Source: Pseudoalteromonas sp. EB27 (GTDB lineage: Bacteria > Pseudomonadota > Gammaproteobacteria > Enterobacterales > Alteromonadaceae). Taken from it: a stretch of 64,000 bases of DNA. The position numbers were made by a program, and so were the translations under genes. Below, in pieces: positions 16,542-24,638 of this stretch. The first letter of the stretch is position 1; each line of letters begins with the position of its first letter. The DNA lies in assembly GCF_001974875.1 (NCBI RefSeq), contig NZ_MTQD01000015.1:1-64000 (forward strand), given 5' to 3'. The notes under the pieces were generated by a model. The model was given only the letters and a program-made list of their open reading frames with translations, searched no databases and was not told the origin of the DNA.

Positions 16542-17536
16542 TACGCTTTTGCTGCGGTAAGTGCTACTAACACTTGGCGTTTACGTTCACCTGTAAAAGG
16601 TCTACGACCATGCATAGCCATTTCGTTATCAACTAAAGCAACGTCACCGTCTTGCCATGCAAGATCAAAGGTAAATACTTTAGAAAGCTCAACAATTTTA
16701 TCAAGCCCTGCTTTAGGAATGGCACTACCATCACCAAAGGTAATGGCAATTGATGGGTTATCGCGTACACCTTTCCAGCCCATGTAAGCGGCAATCAGTT
16801 GGTTATAAAAAACCTGTACATTGTTTTCAAGAGTTACTACAGCAGGTAGTACCGGTGTAACGGCTTTTAGTGAGCCGTCTTCAAGCCATTCCCACTCGTA
16901 ACCAAGTTCGGTTAATTTATTATGTGCTTCGTCTTTGGTTTCTACACTTAGCGTACTTTTCCAGCTGCGACCTTGGCCTGATGTTGCATCGTCAGCGGCT
17001 GGCATATAGGTGGTATATTTTAGGCCTTTGTGTTCAAAATCATGGGCAAGTTTACTGTCGTATTCTTTTAATGCGCTAAATAACTTATCTGATCGGCAAA
17101 GCGGTGTTGCACCACCTTCTTCTGCGGCCGATTTACAAAAGAAGAATAACTTACTTGGCGAAATAGGCGTTTGCGCCATTTCGTGATGTAAGTATATTTC
17201 TACATCTTTTGGCGCTTCGTTGGCTGTAAATACACGCTCGGTAAAATTAATACGTACCGCGTTAGACAGTGACTCTTTATAAGTAAAATTGTCGTAATCA
17301 AACCCTGCTGAAAAAGTATCAAAGGTTTCGGCGCTATTTACCGGGAAGCCACGAAACAGCACAGCACCTGAGCTGCGAAGCTTTGTAGCCAGTTCACTTT
17401 TATTCGCGCGAATGAAAGCTACCGCTTCTTCAACGGTGCTGGCGTTATTGTTATTAACCACAATGCACGGAAAAACCGAATCATCGAATGTTAATTGAGT
17501 TGGCACTGAGGCGTAGTTAATTTCGGTAGCTGACAT
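16541..17536 (-). CDS. TauD/TfdA-family Fe(II)/2-oxoglutarate dioxygenase
   Basis: The 331-residue cytoplasmic enzyme belongs to the TauD/TfdA (clavaminate synthase-like) dioxygenases. The iron triad is H117-x-E119 (in IYLHHEMAQTP) and H309 (AMHGRRPFTGERKRQ), the last stretch also holding the 2-oxoglutarate arginine. LFRGFPV is the typical N-terminal strand. TauD proper has HxD; HxE is found in the clavaminate synthase and SyrP-type branch. TauD hydroxylates the carbon next to a sulfonate, releasing sulfite. The gene sits 9 bp after an aldo/keto reductase gene and overlaps a putative sulfate exporter gene, which fits oxygenolytic removal of sulfite from a sulfonated sugar, the aldehyde product then being reduced. 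Substrate is inferred only. Confidence 0.85.
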   Translation of the reverse strand: MSATEINYASVPTQLTFDDSVFPCIVVNNNNASTVEEAVAFIRANKSELATKLRSSGAVLFRGFPVNSAETFDTFSAGFDYDNFTYKESLSNAVRINFTERVFTANEAPKDVEIYLHHEMAQTPISPSKLFFFCKSAAEEGGATPLCRSDKLFSALKEYDSKLAHDFEHKGLKYTTYMPAADDATSGQGRSWKSTLSVETKDEAHNKLTELGYEWEWLEDGSLKAVTPVLPAVVTLENNVQVFYNQLIAAYMGWKGVRDNPSIAITFGDGSAIPKAGLDKIVELSKVFTFDLAWQDGDVALVDNEMAMHGRRPFTGERKRQVLVALTAAKA

Positions 17537-17545
17537 TGTATGTTC

Positions 17546-18508
17546 CTAATCGTAAATTGGGTGAAAACGGTTAAAGGCAGCTTCACAAAAGTGCCCAGGG
17601 TCGTTAAATCGGCGATTACTGTTAAGCGCAGAAATTTGCGCCATTTCTTGCTCTGTTAATTCAAAATCAAACAGTGCGAGGTTTTCTTTCATGCGTTCAA
17701 GTTTTGAAGTTTTTGGAATAATGGCTGTGCCGCGTTGCACGCCCCAACGAAGAACTACTTGTGCTGGCGTTTTGCCATGATTGTGTGCAGCCGCTTTAAC
17801 AACGCTTTGCTCAAGAACTGATTCAGTTTTATCAGCCATTTCTAGCTCAAGGTATGAAAGCGCACCCAGTGGTGAAAACGCAGTAACCGGAATATCGTAC
17901 TGCTTAGCTAATCTTACTAATCGCTCTTGCGTTAAATAAGGGTGCGACTCAATTTGCAACATAGCGGGTTTGATATTTGCGTAGGTCATTAAATCGTGAA
18001 GCAGCGCGCTTGAGTAATTACATACTCCAATGCGTTTAGCTTTGTTGTTATGTACTTGCTCTTCCATTGCTTGCCACGTTAAATATAGCGGCACTTTTGC
18101 CAGCTCCATTTGTGGATTTTGCGCGTCTGGGTCAACAAACCACTCTGGTGGATAGCGGGTTTCTATTGGCACAAATGTTTGCGCAATCGGAAAATGAATT
18201 AGGTATAAGTCTAGGTAATCTAGCTTTAAATCACTCAGTGTTTTATCAATCGCGAGGCCAACATGCTCTGGTGCATGAAAGGTATTCCACAGTTTTGATG
18301 TTACCCATAATTCTTCGCGAGTACATAAACCATCATTTATTGCTTGGGCTATGCCATCGCCTACTTGTTCTTCGTTACCGTAGTCTGATGCGCAATCAAG
18401 ATGGCGGTAACCTGCCTTAATGGCTTGGTATACCGTTTGCGCACAATCTTCTTGTGCTACTTTCCATAAACCGAACCCTACTGGAGGGATATTATTTAAT
18501 GAACTCAT
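17546..18508 (-). CDS. Aldo/keto reductase (xylose reductase-like fold)
   Basis: The 320-residue NAD(P)H-dependent reductase shows the AKR signature (DCASDYGNEEQVG) and the full tetrad D38, Y43, K71, H104 with the spacing of xylose reductase. The end of the barrel carries the cofactor motif IPKTSKLERMKENL. It would reduce an aldehyde or ketone of a sugar to an alcohol. It is first in the operon with the TauD-like dioxygenase. In the described oxygenolytic sulfoquinovose pathways an AKR (SmoB, or the reductase paired with the SqoD-type dioxygenase) reduces 6-oxo-glucose to glucose, and this gene fits that role by position. Plain xylose or aldose reduction is the alternative. Confidence 0.85.
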   Translation of the reverse strand: MSSLNNIPPVGFGLWKVAQEDCAQTVYQAIKAGYRHLDCASDYGNEEQVGDGIAQAINDGLCTREELWVTSKLWNTFHAPEHVGLAIDKTLSDLKLDYLDLYLIHFPIAQTFVPIETRYPPEWFVDPDAQNPQMELAKVPLYLTWQAMEEQVHNNKAKRIGVCNYSSALLHDLMTYANIKPAMLQIESHPYLTQERLVRLAKQYDIPVTAFSPLGALSYLELEMADKTESVLEQSVVKAAAHNHGKTPAQVVLRWGVQRGTAIIPKTSKLERMKENLALFDFELTEQEMAQISALNSNRRFNDPGHFCEAAFNRFHPIYD

Positions 18509-18542
18509 TGGGAATTCCTGTTAAAAATGCATAATGACTTAG

Positions 18543-18556
18543 GTCTTGTATAAGAC
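18543..18556. promoter_or_regulatory. Palindromic operator A (GntR regulon)
   Basis: GTCTTGTATAAGAC is the exact reverse complement of the site at 20492-20505. It lies 34 bp before the aldo/keto reductase start codon. It is the likely target of the adjacent GntR/UTRA regulator. Confidence 0.72.
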
Positions 18557-18641
18557 ATAAGTTATTATACGAATCAAACAGTGTCAATACTGTGTTAACA
18601 GCAAAGTAGTAAATGGGTGGGTTAAAAAACCTACAGGCAGC

Positions 18642-18668
18642 AAAAAGGCAGCGTTTGCTGCCTTTAAA
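18642..18668 (-). terminator. Terminator of the GntR regulator gene
   Basis: AAAGGCAGC-gttt-GCTGCCTTT stem with flanking A run (T run on the minus strand) is ~55 nt past the regulator stop. Confidence 0.85.
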
Positions 18669-18723
18669 AAATATTTAATTATTATGCGCTAAAGTGAGTT
18701 TTTAGCACTAAACACGCTTTTAA

Positions 18724-19473
18724 TTAATCAAGTTCAATTTGATAGTGGTAATGATCGCTACGGCATTTGCTTTGGCGGTATTCAATTAGCTTACCTTCGA
18801 TTGATTCGGTAATTCGTGATACCAACAGCAGTGGGTCGCCAGCTTTAATAGCAAGCATTTTGGCATCATCAGCTGTAGCAAGTACAGCTTTAATACTGTC
18901 TTGGGTTTTGTGTACAGTTTGGTTAAATTTGGTTTGATAGTAATGGTACAATGTATGCGGAATATCACTACTTTGATGTATATCAGGAAAGTAGCTTTGC
19001 GGTAGGTATATAGTTTCGCTCATGCAAAATTCGTTATCAAGAATACGTCTACGAACAAGCTTGGTAACTTTGTCTTTTTTATTGAGTTGTAACGCTTCTA
19101 TTACTTCAATTGGCGCTGCACAAAGCTCAACCGATAGCAGTTCAGCCTTTGGCAAATCAGCGCCTTTACCGTCGGCTTGTAACGGAAAAAACCTAAATAA
19201 GGCATCTTGCGCAGTATGCTCTGATACAAACGTACCAACGCCTTGGCGACGAGTCACTATTTTATTGTCGGTTAATAAATTAAGTGCTTTACGAACCGTA
19301 CCTTGGCTTACGTTAAATTCTTCAGCAAGGCGAAATTCGCTTGGTAGTGCTTCGCCAGGTACCCAGCGTCTTTCAACAATGAGCTGTTTAATATAATCAG
19401 CCACTTGTAAGTAAAGCGGTTGAAAAGCCAAGCTTGGGCCACTTAATTTGTGATCAAACATAGAATTACTCAT
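18724..19473 (-). CDS. GntR-family (HutC/UTRA) transcriptional regulator
   Basis: The 249-residue repressor has an N-terminal GntR winged helix (residues ~16-85: LYLQVADYIKQLIVERRWVPGEALPSEFRLAEEF, VSQGTVRKALNLL, RRQGVGTFV) and a C-terminal UTRA effector domain (~105-245, with KLVRRRILDNE and IEYRQSKCRSDHYHYQIEL). UTRA domains usually bind sugars or sugar acids. It lies in the middle of the locus, between the AKR-dioxygenase-YeiH operon and the TSUP gene. Matching palindromes before three flanking units are its likely operators. No such site is seen before its own gene, so it may not be autoregulated. Confidence 0.9.
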   Translation of the reverse strand: MSNSMFDHKLSGPSLAFQPLYLQVADYIKQLIVERRWVPGEALPSEFRLAEEFNVSQGTVRKALNLLTDNKIVTRRQGVGTFVSEHTAQDALFRFFPLQADGKGADLPKAELLSVELCAAPIEVIEALQLNKKDKVTKLVRRRILDNEFCMSETIYLPQSYFPDIHQSSDIPHTLYHYYQTKFNQTVHKTQDSIKAVLATADDAKMLAIKAGDPLLLVSRITESIEGKLIEYRQSKCRSDHYHYQIELD

Positions 19474-19653
19474 TATTATTTACCATTAAATTTAATCCAC
19501 CTGTAGTTATATCATAGGTGAAACCTTTTACGCATATTTGCGCTAGCTCAATTAAACGTGAACTACCGCTGTAATGTTTTATAAGCGCAAAATATACATT
19601 ATGCCTAAAAACAAATCGTTACACTACAATAGCTCACACTTAGGAAATTAAAA

Positions 19654-20421
19654 GTGCTCAGTATTTCTTTTGAACTCATTTTGCTTATGGCGTTGTGCCT
19701 AAGCCTTGCCACTGTAATGCAAACTCTTAGCGGGTTTGGCTTTGGGTTGCTGGTGGTTGCAAGCTTTACGTTACTTGATGTATTGCCACTTACGGCAACT
19801 ACATTTTTAGTGAGTTTGCTAGGGTTAGTTAATTCAACAACCGTGGTCGTTAAAAACCGCAGTTCGGTAAAAGTACCCGAGCTAAAACTTATGTTGTATA
19901 CCGGTATACCGTTAATGCTGATAGGTTTTGTGCTGCTTGAGTTTATGTCGTCGCATTTAACGCACTATTTAAACTTTATTTTAGGTGTAAGTATTCTGCT
20001 GTGCTGCGCTTTAATGCTGATTGGCCGCGATCGTGCTAATAAACAAAGCCGCCCTCGTTCGTTTTTAATAGCTGGAGGGGTGAGTGGATTACTTGGTGGG
20101 TTGTTTTCAACCTCAGGGCCGCCGCTTGTGTTTCAGTGTTATAAGCAAAGTTGGTCTATTGAAGCTATTCGCAGTACGTTATTAGCGGTATTTACTATTG
20201 GCGGGCTAGTACGTGTAGGTATCGCCTTATTTGGTACTTTGCCGGGGCTCGACATTATGTTTTTAATTGCAGCGGCTATTCCCTTAGTGTTGTTAGTTAC
20301 GCATTTTGCTCGTAAATTAACGCCTTACGTTGACGCTAAATGGATACGCATTATAGCTATTACGTTACTAGGACTGAGCGGCGTATCGCTGGTGGCTACA
20401 TCGGCACCTGGCATTTTTTAA
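19654..20421 (+). CDS. TauE/SafE-family (TSUP) membrane exporter
   Basis: The 255-residue protein has about eight hydrophobic segments and the two TSUP repeats, seen as MQTLSGFGFGLLVVASFTLLDVLPLTAT near residue 25 and GGVSGLLGGLFSTSGPPLVFQCYKQ near 145. TauE/SafE proteins export sulfite or sulfoacetate, or other sulfur compounds, across the inner membrane. It stands between the GntR regulator (divergent) and the GH31 gene, and this context supports sulfite export during sulfonate breakdown. No copy of the operator palindrome is seen directly upstream, so it may be expressed separately. Confidence 0.85.
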   Translation: MLSISFELILLMALCLSLATVMQTLSGFGFGLLVVASFTLLDVLPLTATTFLVSLLGLVNSTTVVVKNRSSVKVPELKLMLYTGIPLMLIGFVLLEFMSSHLTHYLNFILGVSILLCCALMLIGRDRANKQSRPRSFLIAGGVSGLLGGLFSTSGPPLVFQCYKQSWSIEAIRSTLLAVFTIGGLVRVGIALFGTLPGLDIMFLIAAAIPLVLLVTHFARKLTPYVDAKWIRIIAITLLGLSGVSLVATSAPGIF

Positions 20422-20491
20422 AAATTGCGATGTAAATAATTCATCTTGAGTTTATTTACGTTGACATGGGGATTACAATTATTTAACTTGT

Positions 20492-20505
20492 GTCTTATAC
20501 AAGAC
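20492..20505. promoter_or_regulatory. Palindromic operator B (GntR regulon)
   Basis: GTCTTATACAAGAC lies 23 bp before the GH31 start codon, in the right place to block transcription. It is the mirror of operator A. Confidence 0.72.
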
Positions 20506-20528
20506 TAATAATTGGTTAAGGAACTCCC

Positions 20529-22589
20529 ATGAATGCATTTGAATTACGTGAGCCAGACTGGAACGCAATAGAGCCAGCACGCTTAACCGCACAGCCAAAG
20601 TTACAAGGTAATGTGTTGGTTTTGCCGACTCAGTTTGGTGATATTAGCGTAACGATAAGCCAGTTTGGTTTACGTTTAAATGCAGGCACCACGCATGACG
20701 AGCAGTTTAGAATATTAACCACAACCCCATCAGAATACCCCCTCACACTTAGCAAAAACAATAATGATTACAGTGTAAGTGGTGGCGAATATCGCCTAGA
20801 GTTTTACTGCGACCCTTTTCATTTCAAACTTTATAAAAACGATGAGTTAGTGCAGCAATCAGCAACCGATGGCCACTTTGTACGCCAGCATCGTTTACCG
20901 CCACTGGCTAAAACTGATAACGGCTGGATATTAAGCTTAGAGCTTAACTACGATGAGGCCGTGTATGGTCTTGGCGAAAAATGGGGCAAGCTTGATAAAC
21001 GCGGCCAACTTATTCGTTCATACAACCACGATGCGTTAGGTGTTAACGCCGAAAAGTCTTATAAAAATACACCGTATGCATGGAGCCCAGAAGGCTGGAA
21101 CTTATTTGTACATACACCTGCACCGGTAACTCATGGCGTAGGTTACGCACTGTGGTCGCAACGCGCATATGTATGTTTAGTTGAAGATGACGCGCTAGAT
21201 GTATTTTTATATCAAGAACAAACACCTGCTCAAAGCATTAACCGTTACTGTGATCTAACAGGTTTTGCACCGGTGCCACCGCAGTGGAGCTTTGGTGTTA
21301 TTTTATCAAAAGCCTATTACAAAGATGCTGACGAATTACTTAGTGTTGCCCGCGAAGTGCGTGCTAAAAGTATGCCGTGCGACGTAATTACTCTTGATGG
21401 CCGCGCATGGCAAGACACCGACACCCGCTTTGCATTTGAATGGGACCCAACACGTTACGCCGACCCAAAACCAGTGCTTGATGAACTAAAAGCGATGGAT
21501 TTTAAAATTTGCGTATGGGAATACCCGATGATCTCGGTAAATAACCCATTATTTGCTAAAGCGGCCGAAAATGGCTGGCTTATAAAAGATAAACGCACCG
21601 GTAAAGCGTATCAATACGAGTGGGATTTAAGCCCATTTGGCGAAGTACTTACACCACTACCAGAGTCGGGTATTTTAGATTTTACGCACCCCGACGCCTA
21701 CGAATACTGGCTCGAATCGCACAAGCCATTGTTTGAGCTGGGCGTAGATATGATAAAAGCAGACTTTGGCGAACAGCTAGAAGACGAAAATATGGTATCG
21801 CACAGTGGCGACAGCGGCATAAGATTACACAACGTTTACAGCATGTTGTATAACCGCTGCGTTTACGAAGCCGCAGAAAAGTACTGTAAAACAGGGCCAT
21901 TTTTGTTTAGCCGTTCAGCATGGACTGGCAGCCAACGTTTCCCTGCACAATGGGGCGGCGACCCACAGGCCGATTGGCAGGGTTTAGCGGCAAGCATTCG
22001 TGGCAGTTTAGCGTGGGGTATGTCGGGTGGGCCATTTTTTGCAACCGACATTGGTGGTTTTTACAAAGACACCCGCGACGCAGAACTTTACGTGCGCTGG
22101 GCACAAGCGTCGGTATTTAGCGCACATATGCGCTTACACGGTATTGGTCCTCGCGAACCTTGGTCTTACACAGAGCAAGCAAGTGATGCGGTATTTGCAG
22201 CGCTTAAATTGCGCTACCAACTTATTCCTTATTTAGAGCAAAGTGCCATACAAGCACAGCAAACTGGCTTGCCAATTCAGCGTGCAATGGTTTTAGCATT
22301 TCCTGATGATGTGCTAGCGCATAGTTTTGATCAGCAATTTATGTGCGGTGAAAAATTGTTAGTAGTGCCGTGTGTCGTACCAAACGGTAAAGTGAAGTTT
22401 TATTTACCACAAGGCAACTGGATTCGCTTTCCTGATAAACAATCTTACGAAGGTGGTAAGTACTACGAGCACACACTCGCACTTGAAGAAATGGCAGTAT
22501 TTGTACGCGAAGGCGACAGCCTAATGCTTGGCCCAGAGGTTCAACACACAGAACAAGACATGAGCCAATTAACAGCATGGCCTAAATAA
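20529..22589 (+). CDS. GH31 family glycoside hydrolase (alpha-glycosidase)
   Basis: The 686-residue enzyme is a retaining GH31 alpha-glycosidase. An N-terminal beta-sandwich (~1-230) precedes the TIM barrel (~240-560). The nucleophile is D412 in IKADFGEQ and the acid/base is D478 in FPAQWGGDPQ; DIGGF and RLHGIGPREPW are also typical. Blocks such as FEWDP and ICVWEYP align best with the YicI alpha-xylosidase group. By hand alignment the R-x-x-W pair used by YihQ-type sulfoquinovosidases for the sulfonate is not at the expected place (RFAFEWDP instead of RVMWNWKW). No signal peptide is seen, so it acts in the cytoplasm on imported glycoside. Candidate substrates are alpha-glucosides, alpha-xylosides or an unusual sulfonated glycoside. 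Confidence 0.87.
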   Translation: MNAFELREPDWNAIEPARLTAQPKLQGNVLVLPTQFGDISVTISQFGLRLNAGTTHDEQFRILTTTPSEYPLTLSKNNNDYSVSGGEYRLEFYCDPFHFKLYKNDELVQQSATDGHFVRQHRLPPLAKTDNGWILSLELNYDEAVYGLGEKWGKLDKRGQLIRSYNHDALGVNAEKSYKNTPYAWSPEGWNLFVHTPAPVTHGVGYALWSQRAYVCLVEDDALDVFLYQEQTPAQSINRYCDLTGFAPVPPQWSFGVILSKAYYKDADELLSVAREVRAKSMPCDVITLDGRAWQDTDTRFAFEWDPTRYADPKPVLDELKAMDFKICVWEYPMISVNNPLFAKAAENGWLIKDKRTGKAYQYEWDLSPFGEVLTPLPESGILDFTHPDAYEYWLESHKPLFELGVDMIKADFGEQLEDENMVSHSGDSGIRLHNVYSMLYNRCVYEAAEKYCKTGPFLFSRSAWTGSQRFPAQWGGDPQADWQGLAASIRGSLAWGMSGGPFFATDIGGFYKDTRDAELYVRWAQASVFSAHMRLHGIGPREPWSYTEQASDAVFAALKLRYQLIPYLEQSAIQAQQTGLPIQRAMVLAFPDDVLAHSFDQQFMCGEKLLVVPCVVPNGKVKFYLPQGNWIRFPDKQSYEGGKYYEHTLALEEMAVFVREGDSLMLGPEVQHTEQDMSQLTAWPK

Positions 22590-22645
22590 ATCTCGGCTTA
22601 ATAAAAACACACACTACACACATACAACACACAATAATAAAGATA

Positions 22646-22678
22646 TTAGCTTACTTTTTACCGAGTAAAGTAAGCTAA
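22646..22678 (+). promoter_or_regulatory. Intercistronic hairpin before the symporter gene
   Basis: TTAGCTTACTTT / AAAGTAAGCTAA form a perfect 12-bp stem with a 9-nt loop. The 3' arm is directly followed by the symporter's AAGGGG ribosome site. There is no T run after it, so it is more likely an mRNA-processing, stability or partial attenuation element than a simple terminator. Confidence 0.6.
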
Positions 22679-22690
22679 AAGGGGCGCAAG

Positions 22691-24430
22691 ATGGAAGGTA
22701 TGAACATTACCATGACACTGCTATCGTGCTTGGCGTTTATGGCGCTGGTGGGATATATCTCGTACCAAAAAACCAAAGGTGAAGTTAACACCCAAGATGG
22801 CTACTTTTTAGCGGGTCGCGGGTTAACGGGTACGTTTATAGCTGGGTCGATGATCCTCACAAATTTATCAGCAGAGCAACTAATTGGCCTCAATGGATCA
22901 GCCTATGGTTACAACCTAAGCTCAATGGCTTGGGAAGTAACCGCAGGAGTATCAACCATCATTATGGCGTTGATCTTTTTGCCTCGTTATTTAGCGGGTG
23001 CGTTTTCTACCTTGCCTGAATTTTTACGAGATCGTTTTGATGATACCGTACGCCGCATGACGGTGATCTTATTTATGGTAGGGTATTGTTTTATAACGAT
23101 CCCTTCGGTTTTGTACTCAGGATCAATAGCCGTACTTAGGCTGTTTGATGTTCCTACCTTATTAAATATGAGTTACGAAGCAAGCCTGATTGTGACCATT
23201 ATTACAGTGGGCTCAGTTGGCGCTATATACGCTGTTTTTGGCGGTTTAAAGGCGGTTGCGGTATCAGATACTATTAACGGTGTTGGGTTATTAATTATTG
23301 GTATTCTAGTGCCCACACTAGGTTTGATAGCACTAGGCGACGGTAGTTTTTCAGAAGGGTTAAGCACCCTTGTAAACACCGATACAGAAAAACTCAACGC
23401 TATTGGTAGCGAGGATGATCCCGTGCCATTTGGCACTATTTTTACAGGTATGATCCTCGCTAATTTGTTTTATTGGGGTACTAATCAGTACGTGATCCAG
23501 CGTACGCTGGGCGCTAAAAACTTAGTAGAAGGGCAAAAAGGCGTGTTGTTTTCAGGGTACTTTAAAGTGTTAGTACCGTTTATGATGATGATCCCAGGCG
23601 TTATTGCTTACCATCTTTATAAACACGAAAGCCTACCCACTATCGATTTAGCTTACCCACATTTAGTGAAAGAAGTGCTTCCACAGTATTTATCTGGGTT
23701 CTTTTTGGCCGTATTACTAGGTGCTGTATTTAGCTCGTTTAATTCACTGCTCAATAGCGCGGCAACCTTATTTTGCTTAGACGTTTATAAGCCAATGAAA
23801 AAAAATAAGGTAACAGACAGCCAACTTATAAAAGTAGCCAAAATTACTAGTATTGTTATTGCCATATTGTCGTTTATAACTGCGCCATTATTGATGTTCG
23901 CACCTGAAGGTTTATGGCACATAATTCGTGTGTTTACAGGCTTTTACAACATTCCGGTCATCACAATTGTATTGGTAGGTTTGTTTACTCGAAAAGTGCC
24001 TGCACTGGGCGCTAAAGTCGCGATTATATTCCATATTATTGCCTACACCTTGCTTAAATTTGTGTGGGATGTAGACATTAACTTTATTCATATTTACGCC
24101 ATTTTGTTCTTAATTGAATTGGCGATAATGCTGGGTATTGGTTACTACAAACCACTTAAAACACCATGGCAATTTACACGCAAAGCTGAGGTAGACCTTA
24201 ACCCTTGGAAATACGCATTACCTTGCGCAATTGTATTAGTAAGCTTGATTGTTAGCTTATATATATTATTTTCGCCACTCGGATTGGTTGGTGGAACCAG
24301 TGTGTACTTTGTACCAAGTTTAGCTGCTGTATGGTCTACAGCCTTAGTGCTTAGCTGGTGGAGTGTACGTCGTTGGCAGGTTCGTTACGAAAATAGCTTA
24401 GCGCGTATTGGTGCTAAAAACGCCGCATAA
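22691..24430 (+). CDS. vSGLT-like sodium/sugar symporter (SSS family)
   Basis: The 579-residue inner-membrane protein has about 14 hydrophobic segments and matches the Vibrio Na+/galactose symporter vSGLT over long stretches (LANLFYWGTNQYVIQRTLGAKN). Residues equal to the vSGLT sugar site are kept: Q63 (AEQ), E82 (WEV), N258, Y261 (the gate tyrosine) and K292. This points to a hexose-type substrate moved with Na+. It follows GH31 by ~100 bp on the same strand, separated by a hairpin, so it would import the glycoside that GH31 hydrolyses. The name of the sugar cannot be read from sequence. Confidence 0.9.
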   Translation: MEGMNITMTLLSCLAFMALVGYISYQKTKGEVNTQDGYFLAGRGLTGTFIAGSMILTNLSAEQLIGLNGSAYGYNLSSMAWEVTAGVSTIIMALIFLPRYLAGAFSTLPEFLRDRFDDTVRRMTVILFMVGYCFITIPSVLYSGSIAVLRLFDVPTLLNMSYEASLIVTIITVGSVGAIYAVFGGLKAVAVSDTINGVGLLIIGILVPTLGLIALGDGSFSEGLSTLVNTDTEKLNAIGSEDDPVPFGTIFTGMILANLFYWGTNQYVIQRTLGAKNLVEGQKGVLFSGYFKVLVPFMMMIPGVIAYHLYKHESLPTIDLAYPHLVKEVLPQYLSGFFLAVLLGAVFSSFNSLLNSAATLFCLDVYKPMKKNKVTDSQLIKVAKITSIVIAILSFITAPLLMFAPEGLWHIIRVFTGFYNIPVITIVLVGLFTRKVPALGAKVAIIFHIIAYTLLKFVWDVDINFIHIYAILFLIELAIMLGIGYYKPLKTPWQFTRKAEVDLNPWKYALPCAIVLVSLIVSLYILFSPLGLVGGTSVYFVPSLAAVWSTALVLSWWSVRRWQVRYENSLARIGAKNAA

Positions 24431-24517
24431 CCTGCGGCTATATTCTGTATACCAAACTTAAATCACATTTAATTCACATAATGTTTGCATTAATAAGATA
24501 GTTTGTTTAAATTTAAA

Positions 24518-24540
24518 GCTCTTATATAAGATATAAGAGC
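24518..24540. promoter_or_regulatory. Palindromic operator C (GntR regulon)
   Basis: A perfect 23-base inverted repeat (GCTCTTATAT, 3-base centre, mirrored arm) contains the core TCTTATATAAGA at 24520-24531, one base different from the core of operator B. It lies ~100 bp before the receptor start codon. Confidence 0.68.
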
Positions 24541-24638
24541 TTTAAGGAAAGTACCACACACTGACACCGCTTTATTAGCAACACACACAATTGCTAGCGC
24601 GGTACCACACAGCACACACGCACAATATGGAGAATGAC

